Assembly (NCBI GenBank): GCA_036346255.1
Contig: CM070617.1
Location: 26,897,080-26,961,079 of the forward strand
Reading direction: 5' to 3'
Origin: Ampelocalamus luodianensis
Lineage: Eukaryota > Streptophyta > Magnoliopsida > Poales > Poaceae
Length of the DNA stretch: 64,000 nt
This document shows, piece after piece, positions 55,623 through 64,000 of the stretch. Both the position numbers and the translations under genes were made by a program. A model generated the notes under the pieces. The model had not been told where the DNA came from. It saw only the letters and a program-made list of their open reading frames with translations, and searched no databases. Numbering within the stretch: the stretch's first letter is position 1; the number at the start of each line of letters is the position of its first letter.

Positions 55623-58600
55623 TGTGAGGACCCCAGTTTATTTGGCTTGTAATGCTTAACCAACCACCTGGTCCTAGCATCACAAATCAAATAAACTGAT
55701 CCTCGAGATATGTATACTTCCTGAGCGATATACGCACCTCGTTACAAAATTAGACATCAACTCCATTCAAAACATAGAGTCCAAACATTACACTACAAAC
55801 GGAAGATAAACAAATAGTAACAATATTACAGACATAGGCCGACAGGCCACAAGATACACAAATAGACAAGAACGACAGCGGAAGCAAAAGTGCCATAAGA
55901 TGGCTATAAACAAAGCCAATCAGTGTGCCTTCAACCCACAAGGCATCTGACCGGACCGCCAAGACTAGTCGTCACCCACGAAGCGACAGCACAGCTCACA
56001 GAAGTGAGGCCCCTGAGGCTCACCTTCTTCCTCTGCAACAAAAACATTAAGCAAAGCACCTGAGTACAAAGATTGTCTTTGTACCCGCAAGACTGACGTG
56101 TGAACTAACGCACTGCTCATATGCTACATGCGAGCTTATTTGGTGGAGGTCATATGTTTCATTTGCATAAAGCCAATTTTCATTTGCAATAAGGTAATCT
56201 GATTTTAAAGACAAGTTTGCAATTCATTTTTAAGATTGAAATAACATAAAGATAATAATAACAAAAGCGAAAGATAAACAACCTAGAAGTGACTATCCCA
56301 ATAGTCACCACAACAATAGCACGAATCCCGCATTCGCACCACCCATCAAGTTTTAATTTAAATGTTGTAGTCTAACTCTTGAAAAGCTTACCCAAGCGTG
56401 TCCATCACCTAGGGCGAGGCTATTCGAATAGTTTTTAACCTGCGCAGGGTGTACCATCGCATCCACACTTGGCATCGCCTTTAAGCCAAAGCACACTTAG
56501 AAGGTATCTTTGCACACTAAGTCCTACGAGACTTTTTCCAATATTATGTATTAACTACGAGCCGCTCGTATGGATAGAAACCCATACGCTTACATGGTAA
56601 AGCCGAAAAGACAACTACCCACTCGGGATAAAGCTTTTCGGACAACTACCATGCTCCCACCTCCATCCCTCCCGCGACCTCCTGCGACCGGGCCAATACA
56701 CGCCAAAGTACTAGGTCAAGAGAGGTCCCATACACTCTAGTGTGGTTAGCACGAAAATGCTGGATAAATATGATCAAACTGCTTGCACTGGCTCTTGTTG
56801 CTCAATATGGTGCGGAGGATCGTCCTCGTGGTTGCCGCAAATATCGAAGCCTAACGATCGAACATAACGACAAATAAGAGCGAATAACACCGACAAAACT
56901 CAAACATTCAACAACATCAAACAAGCCAAAACTCACACAGAGCCTAAGCATGAAATAACAGAATTTTAGAAGCAGAGAACAAATCATTTTAAGTTATTAG
57001 TAATTTTCTATGAATTTTCTAAGCTAAAAACACAACAAGTCACTAGTTAATTACTTAACAAATTTTCATGAACAGAACCAGTGTATAAAATCTATCCTAA
57101 TAGTTAGTATACTGAAAATGAAATTTTACAGAATTGGGTTCATTTAATTTGGACAATTATTGGAAGAGATATGCATTTTCTAATTTAGAAGATACATAAG
57201 ACATCATTTTATTAGCTAACAGATTTTTACTACAGAGACATGGGTGAAGTTAATTTTATCAAATAGCACACTTAAAATGAAAATTAACAAAGACTGGTTT
57301 CATACAATTTGGATAAAAATTGAATTAGTTATGCATTTTCTAAGTTTAAATGAATTAACAGTGCAACAGAAAAGCATTTCAGAAATACTAAAGCACTTAA
57401 TACTTCTTCTACCGACGCACGGCTAGCCCCACCATCGACAGCGGGCGCGCGCAATGACCAGAGCGGACGCGCATAAGGTGGCGTCGGCGTATTCTAAGAA
57501 TCGTCTTTGACATATCAAAGTGTACTTCTAACATATACTCACGAGAAATACGCTTGCGGCGGAGAAAACGCATTAATAACACTACACCACCCCAAGCGAC
57601 ATTCCGGCCCACATGACGAGACACAAAGTGAAATGCAGCGGTTGGATTAAACGATTTCTAAACGTGATTAACGACAAGGGCCCACAAGCGTAGATACAAA
57701 CTAAAAGCGATTAGAGCTTAAGAAGGGATTAGACCTTAGCTACGGCGGCTCGACGGAGTTCCCACACGCGCCGCGACGGCGAGGTGGGGATCCGGAGAAT
57801 GGCGAGGCTCGAGCTCGGGGATGGCACGCGGGTGCACCGCAGCTCCACGAACTTGATGCCGATGACGCGGAGCCCAATGGTCGCGGAGATGGGCCCACGG
57901 CGGCGGAGGCGAGAAGAAGCTACGGCTCGCGGAGCGGCGCTACGCACTTCGGCGGCTTCAGAAGTTGCGCCACGGATCGCCTCGACTCGGGAGCAATAAG
58001 CACAAGACAAAGTCGAAGAAGAAGGTCCGAGGCGCGGACTGCCACGGCGGCGAACACCGTGCGCGAGGAAGAAACACACGCACGACTTCCACGATGCACG
58101 AAAGAGCGAACGAGCCCACCGTTAGACTCGAGAGGAGGATTGCGATCACGAGGACCAAGTGGCGAGGTTAGAGACTCACGAGAGAACTAGCAAGCTCGCG
58201 GGACCGCCGCAACCGGAGGCGAGACGACGATATCGCCCTGTGATCCATCGGGCGCCAAGGGCCGGGTTGGGCAAAATGGAGCGGCGTCGGCGTGGATCAC
58301 GGCGGTGTGGTTGCGGGATCAAGGCGGCGCTAACACGCGGCGCTACCTTCGCCCTCTTCGCGCCAAAGCGAAGCGGGCGGAGAAAGTGAGATAGCGAAGA
58401 AGCGATGAATGAGTGAGTGCGGTGAGGTTATAAAGCTCGCGATGCTCCACGGGCGAACACGAGGGCAAATAGGTGGCGGCGGCGAGGTGCGTGGCACACA
58501 TGCGTGATCGCCGGTGCGCTCGGTGAGACGCGAGAGGGCGAGGACGAAGGCGACAAGTGGGGTCCACGGTCGGTGACTCACAAAGCGGTGCGAACGGTGG

Positions 58601-59307
58601 TTTGATTTGATCGAGAACGTGTCGGCCGTTGGATCCGAATTGGCCGGTGAGATCGATGTATGCATTCTGACAGTCGGTTGCGCGCGACGTGGATCGTTCG
58701 ATTTGCATCGGACGGTCGCGATCAATTGGACTCGGCGGTGCGATTAGTTGACGCGACCGAACCAAGTGTGCGAGTCGGACTCGAGCCCGAGTTGGGTTGG
58801 GCCCGAGGAACAATACCTTTAGAATTTGATTTAAAAGACAGAGAAGGTTTTGGGAATTTTAGAGGTAGCTCTGAGCTCCAAAAATTTCGAAATTTTTATG
58901 GTAGCTACTAGGGACAGAGGACAACCTTGTATAATTTTTCCAGAACTTTTATGCACTGCATTGTTCTAGAGAAAATTCACAAGCTGCTGTACAGGAGTTT
59001 GACCAGATTTCAAACAGAGTTGACTTGGCCATATGAAATAGCAAACAAAATCTAAAAATTGTGAAATAATTCAGGAGGTAGATAGGATGATCAATATGGT
59101 AGGAAAAATAATTTCAGAGGATGATCACAAGTGTGAAAGCTAAGAACCTGCGACAACAATCTCCATTCACAAGAATTTAATTCTAGAAAATTGAAATTGC
59201 TAGGAAAATTTGGAAAACTTCCAAATGATTTGAAGAGGCAACAAAAGTTTTTATTCCTCCTCAAAATTTTACATTGGAAATACAAACCCTAAGTTAGGGC
59301 TGTTACA
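55623..59307 (-). repeat. 3' LTR of the chromodomain gypsy element
   Basis: Plus-strand limits TGTGAGGACCCC (55623) and GGGCTGTTACA (59307); reversed it is TGTAACAGCCC...CCTCACA. About 3.7 kb fits the long LTRs of this group. The stretch 57740-58800 is GC-rich; open frames there are not genes. It interrupts the duplicated exon of the cysteine synthase pseudogene. Confidence 0.8.
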
Positions 59308-59322
59308 AATCTCCCCCTTACA
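59308..59322 (-). promoter_or_regulatory. Polypurine tract of the chromodomain element
   Basis: The minus strand reads TAAGGGGGAGATT immediately upstream of the 3' LTR. Confidence 0.8.
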
Positions 59323-59347
59323 GGAATCTGCCAGAGATTACGATCAC

Positions 59348-60755
59348 TCAGGAGAAGAAGGGCGGGTAATCTGCTCGGAGACGATCTTCCCGCTCCCAAG
59401 TGGCTTCATCCTCGGAGTGGTTTGACCACTGAACTTTAGGAACTTGATCACACGGTTCCTTGTCTGCGTTCAGCTTCTTGAGGATCTGAGCGGGCGCTCA
59501 CGATAAGACAGATCTTCTGCACATCGATATTTTCCAAGGCGTTTCCTCCACGGGAACACGAAGGCACCTCTTCAATTGCGACACGTGGAAAACATCATGC
59601 ACCCCTCGAGTGTAGCCGGCAATTCTAACTTGTATGCAACAGCTCCCACTCTCTTGATGATGCGATCGGCCGACATATCGAGGAGCGGTTGCCCTTGACA
59701 CCAAACGACGATGTCCCTTCGGAGGTGAGACTTTGAGATACACAAAGTCATTGGGCTGGAAACTCAACTCACGGCGGCGCCGATCCGCATAGCTCTTACG
59801 CACGGGTGAGCTACGCGCAAGTGCTCACGAATCAAGCGCACTTGACTTTCGGCTTCATTGATGGAATCGGGCCAAGAACCGCCTCTCACGGTTTCGACCG
59901 GTTCAATGGTGTTCTGCGGCGCCGTCCATACAAAGCCTCAAGCGGTGCCATGCCGAGACTAGCTTGGAAGTCGTTGTTGTAGGAGAACTTCGACAAGCGG
60001 TAGGCACTTCTCCCAATTCTTCCCATAGGAAAGAACACAAGCACGGAGCATATCTTCAAGAACTTGGTTGACCGCTCCGTCGACCATCGATCCCGAGGAT
60101 GATAGGTGAGCCGAAAGAAAGACGGGTCCCCATGGCTTCTCGTAAAGCGTGCCATAGCGAGAAGTGAAAAGAGAGCCACGATCGACACAATCGTTCGTGG
60201 CACACCATGCAAGCTCACAATGCGGAGATATAGAGATCCGCCAATCGATCGACACGAGAGTGGTAAATCTTGGCGGAAGTGCGCTACCTTCGTCAATCGA
60301 TCGATAACAACCGGATAGCATCCTTCCCTGAAGAAGTGCAGGCGGACCGGTGATAAAATCCATGCCTCTGAATCCCACTTCCACTCGGTATAGGCAAGGG
60401 TGGAGGAGACTCGCTTTGGCCGATGCTCGGCCTTGACGTGACAACATATGTCACATCGGCCACGAACACGCAATCTCGCTTCATGCGAGTCCACGAAATC
60501 TCGGCGCAGATCTTGGTACATTTTAGTGGCCCCGGGATAGATGGACAAAGGCGAATCATGGGCCTCCTGAAGAATCAAATCCCGCAACTCTGGGACCTTT
60601 GGGACCACGAGACGCTGCCCAAACCACACAACACCGTGCTCATCTTCTGTAAAGCATTTAGCTGAACCATCCCTGATGTTCTGCTTGATTTTGCCCACAC
60701 CAACATTTGATTCTTTGTCTTGACTTGATTTGATCCACCAAGGTTGGTTGCACAA
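59348..60755 (-). pseudogene. Chromovirus integrase and chromodomain tail
   Basis: Pieces include WFGQRLVVPKVPELRDLILQ, EAHDSPLSIYPGATKMYQDL and a CDICCHVKAEHRP zinc-type segment. Core sequences (VVIDRLTKVAHF), then RRELSFQPNDFVYLKVSPPK and VFHVSQLKRCLRVP follow, ending with the chromodomain-like EATWEREDRLRADYPPFFS and a stop at 59348. Frames change several times. The tail is the reason for placing the element with chromoviruses. Confidence 0.85.
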
Positions 60756-61952
60756 TCAGGCGATAAGGAACCGTGCTCAACCAAACCCAAGTTGAGACGC
60801 TGAAATTCTGCAAGTAGTGCAGGTTGCTGCTCTTGGATCATCAAAGTATTGCAATACACCTTTCGGCTAAGTGCATCAGCAACCACATTGGCCTTGCCAG
60901 GATGATACTGAATACCCATATCATAATCTTTGATCAATTCTAGCCATCTCCTCTGCCTGAGGTTCAGATCCGGTGAGTGAATAAGTATTTCAAACTCTTG
61001 TGATCGGAATACACCTGCAACGATTCTGCGATCGATAATGCCGCCAAATCTTGAGTGCATGAACCACTGCAGCAAGCTCTAAATCATGGGTGGGATAGTT
61101 AAGCTCATGAGGCCTCACCGCCTAGATGCATAGGCAATCTGCTTTGCCTTCTGCATAAGAACACACCCGAGTCCCGACGAGAGGCATCGCAATAAATATC
61201 AAGCTCTTGTGGATATCGGGAAGAGTAAGGACCGAGCCAAGTCAATCGCTGTTTGAGTTCTGAAAGCTCTCCTCACAAGCGAGGACCACACAAACTTCTT
61301 GTCCTTCTTGAGCAATTCGGTCATCGGCTGCGATCTTGGAGAAGTTCTCGATAAAGCGGCGATAGTAGCCCGCTAAACCAAGAAAACTCCGCACATCGAT
61401 GGTGACTTGGTGGCCCCAAGATAGAACATCGTGACTTTGCTTGGGATCTCTGACTATTCCTCCACTGAAAGAACATGGCCCAAAATGCCACTTCCTTCAA
61501 CGTAACTCACATTTGCTGAACTTCGCCAACCGATGCTCCATAACTTGCCCAAAACAATCTTGGATGCTCGGCATGCTCGCTTGATCTTGGAATAGATAAG
61601 AATGTCATCAATAAAAACCACCACAAATTTGTCCAAATACTCCATGAATACGGAATTCATAAGGTTCATGAACAACGCTGGAGCATTGGTCAAACCGAAA
61701 GACATGACGGTGTACTCGTGCAGCCATAACGAGTAGTGAAAGCCGTCTTGAATATCCTCACCGATCCGGACTTGATGATAGCCCGATCTCGATCAATCTT
61801 GAGAACACCGAGCTCGGACAAGCGGTCAAAAGATCATCAATGCGGGCGAGAGGATATTTGTTCTTCACCGTCACTTCATTGAGAGGGCGGTAGTCAACAC
61901 ACATACGCAAAGTCTTGTCCTTCTTCTTCACAAAGATCACGGACAACCCCAA
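60575..61952 (-). pseudogene. Chromovirus reverse transcriptase and RNase H
   Basis: Reverse transcriptase pieces: [58 protein letters not shown] and the catalytic [13 protein letters not shown] (61610 region), with both aspartates kept. RNase H tail: RQRRWLELIKDYDMGIQYHP and GKANVVADALSRKVYCNT. Several frameshifts and small deletions. Confidence 0.88.
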
Positions 61953-62015
61953 GGAGATGAACTGGGACGGATGAAACCCTTTGCTTGGAGCTCACCAAGC
62001 GCTTCTTCAATTCTT

Positions 62016-62400
62016 CTAGCTCATTGGGAGGCATCCGTCGGCGCCTTCGAATCGGAGCGATGCAGGGCAGCAACTCGATGGCAAACTCGGATCTCGAACC
62101 GGAGGCATCCTGGGCAAATCTTGGAAAGACATCCACAAAGTCGATACTATGGGAACATCTTGAATTTGCAAGGTGGCTTTGCTTCTAATGCACATAGACA
62201 CGGGCCACTGGCCGTGGCGAAAACCCGACTTGCTCACCCGAGAAGCTGGTAAGATAGACAATCTTCTGGCACAATCGATTTGCCCCAAGTGTTGGGACAA
62301 CCAATCCATGCCAAGAATCACATCCGACTCATTGGAGCGAATGAGATTTGCCAAAAATCCCACTCCTTCAACTATGATAGGAACATCCCGACATCAGAAT
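62016..62400 (-). pseudogene. Chromovirus protease region
   Basis: A frame with SDVILGMDWLSQHLGQIDCA, the conserved segment after the aspartic protease active site in this group. The active-site DTG itself is not in a readable frame. Confidence 0.7.
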
Positions 62401-62511
62401 CGGCTCTCATTTCCGACCCGAGAGCGGATGAGTAAAGGAACTTCAAAGGAACACAGTGAAGACCACTAGCAGCAGCAAATGATCTTGAAATAAAAGAATG
62501 CGATGCTCGAA

Positions 62512-63555
62512 TCAAATAATCTGCAACAGACGAGAATTAACAAGAAGTATACCAATCACAACATCCGCGCCTCCGAGCCTCCTCGGTGAAAGGTGGTTCA
62601 CTCGACCGCTCGCACTCGGGTCTTCGAATAATCTTACGTCGCGGTGACCGCTCCTGCCGCGTCCTCCATTAGGGCGAGGGCTGCTGCAACACTCGAGGCG
62701 AGCATTCGCATAATGGCCCTTGTTGTGGCGGCGAAAACAAGTCACCTCGGCCGCCGGATTGCGGAGGCGCTCTGTCTTTGGATCGCGGCGCACGTGGTGA
62801 AACACGACTGCGGTGGGCGAGGAGCCGTGCGAGATGGTCTCGGCGCCGGTGGAGCAAAAGAACGGGCCATCGTGCCGCCCACCGAGGACGAACGAGGTGG
62901 TGTGAGTAGGCGATCGCCTCCCATTTGCGCTATGGGACTCGCCAGCGCCTTTGCCTTATGCTCGCAACAATGGCCTTATCTACCAAGGCACGAAAGTCGA
63001 GAAGTCCACAATGGATAGCTTGTCCTGCGGCTCCTCGGACAAGCCATCCATAAATTTCTCTGCTAGCCTCATCGAGGCCACCTCCCGGAGCATAACGAGC
63101 GGATGATTGAACTCGTAAAGGTACTCCGTCACGCATTTGCGCCCTTGGTTGAGCGCGAGGAACTCCTTTTTCTTGACTTCATCAGGCCATCCGGGATGTG
63201 GGCCCGACGAAAAGCGACCGGAACTCCTCCCACGCGACCACATGGCTCGGGCTGCATGGCGAATAGTTCTCCCACCATGAGAGTGCCGCGCCCTCAAGGT
63301 GGTGGGGCGCGAAGAGTGCCTTGTCTGCGCTCGGCATCGAGCTATGTTGAGCTTCCGCTCAACCATGCGCGACCAATCATCCGCATCGAGAGGGTCCTCG
63401 AGCGGGAGAAAGTCGGCGGTGTGTGCGGAGGAACTCGCAAGTCCTCGCGAGTCCGGTGGCCGCCACCACGGCGGAGTGGAGGTATTCCTAGCAATAACCT
63501 CCAAGATGCGCGTCGGTCCATGCGGTTTCGCTCGATCGGCGAGAACCTCGACCAT
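62512..63555 (-). pseudogene. Chromovirus gag
   Basis: Readable pieces include SAHTADFLPLEDPLDADDWS and MVERKLNIARC, then KKKEFLALNQGRKCVTEYLY, EFNHPLVMLREVASMRLAEK and FMDGLSEEPQDKLS, the retrotransposon gag core. A Cys/His zinc-knuckle trace (CFRRHNKGHYANARLEC) lies at about 62740. Frames are broken by indels. Confidence 0.75.
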
Positions 63556-64000
63556 GGTTGGAGGAGGAAGCTCCTCATCATGACCACCTGGCTGGCTGCG
63601 CGCGTTCTCCGGCCATCTGTTTCACTAAGACAAGTTAACAATAGCCGGAAAACACGAAGTCAACATCCTCACGCAAATAACTTACTAACACACAAAACAA
63701 ACACAAGACTTTTAAGTTACAAAACCAATTGACAAAAATCGGACACTTAGCAAACTCACATATATCTTACCCTTATACCCCACAATTTTTTATTAGACTA
63801 ATTCTCTATGGTTTTCCCAAAGACTGATTCTACTGGTAGCAACTATCTTTTGAAAGGAAAGAGGAACACCAAGTTTTAAACTCAAATTAGAGTAAGATGA
63901 GAGTAGAATGCCAAGATAGGTAAGGAGTAAAATCGAGAATCTGCCTAGGTTTTCATAAACCCTTTTATACTTTGAAATTAAGCTTTTCAAAATATCCTAA
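63556..64000. other. Upstream part of the chromodomain element, no gene
   Basis: AT-rich DNA before gag on the minus strand, probably the element leader. The primer-binding site and 5' LTR are not reached. Confidence 0.4.

Larger units (their letters stand above)
55623..64000 (-). mobile_element. Chromodomain-type Ty3/gypsy retrotransposon (partial, runs off the right edge)
   Basis: Minus-strand element with a 3.7-kb 3' LTR (55623-59307), a polypurine tract, and integrase, RNase H, reverse transcriptase, protease and gag in the order expected for gypsy. A chromodomain-like tail (VQWSNHSEDEATWERED) follows integrase, as in the Tekay/Del (RIRE3/RIRE8-like) chromoviruses of rice. Many small deletions and frameshifts make it defective. 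The 5' LTR is outside the window. Confidence 0.88.

Noticed and set aside
57729..58813. Several 60-156 residue frames in a GC-rich block
   Set aside because: They lie inside the 3.7-kb LTR of the chromodomain element and are open on both strands.

Overview
This is nuclear DNA of a grass, most likely rice (Oryza) or a close relative. The evidence is the intron-rich plant genes, a chloroplast phosphoglycerate kinase with a GC-rich transit peptide, the Stowaway-type ends (CTCCCTCCG), and nested Ty3/gypsy and Ty1/copia LTR retrotransposons. There is no bacterial, plasmid or CRISPR content. Exon borders below were read by hand from GT/AG signals and reading phase.

Left third (1-14 kb): the first exon of a purple acid phosphatase-like gene (minus strand, rest of the gene outside the window or lost), a PLS-class pentatricopeptide repeat (PPR) pseudogene (3894-5212, minus), a probable non-autonomous DNA transposon starting just upstream of that pseudogene (about 5286-8130), a 188-bp tandem duplication, a long-TIR MITE, a SINE-like patch, a solo LTR with intact target-site duplication (TSD) (10794-11505), and two more MITE-like elements, one nested inside another next to a (TA)25 tract.

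Middle (15-38 kb): a complete but decayed copia element (14984-22170, TSD ATGGG), then the gene island. A MORC/CRT1-like GHKL ATPase has 17 coding exons (23549-28113). An intronless six-span membrane protein follows (28737-29723). A small hAT-type element carries a 45-bp minisatellite (31386-32221, TSD GTGAGATG). The chloroplast phosphoglycerate kinase lies on the minus strand (33236-37113) with a TIR element in its first intron and another just upstream. MORC (epigenetic silencing and defence), the membrane protein and PGK (Calvin cycle) appear to be the working genes; nothing suggests they form a pathway together.

Right third (38-64 kb) is a nest of insertions. A 10-formyltetrahydrofolate synthetase fragment (exons 1-2) is split by an LTR-type insertion (39694-53820, TSD GTTGT). 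That insertion is itself split by a Tat-lineage gypsy element (42189-53541, TSD GAACT). The Tat element carries a third LTR in inverted orientation, making a palindrome with about 2.9-kb arms, each bearing an antisense Transposase_28-type ORF. To the right lies a cysteine synthase pseudogene with a partly duplicated exon, cut by the 3.7-kb 3' LTR of a chromodomain-type gypsy element that runs off the right edge. The most unusual structure is the three-LTR palindromic Tat element and the dated order of insertions that the TSDs give.
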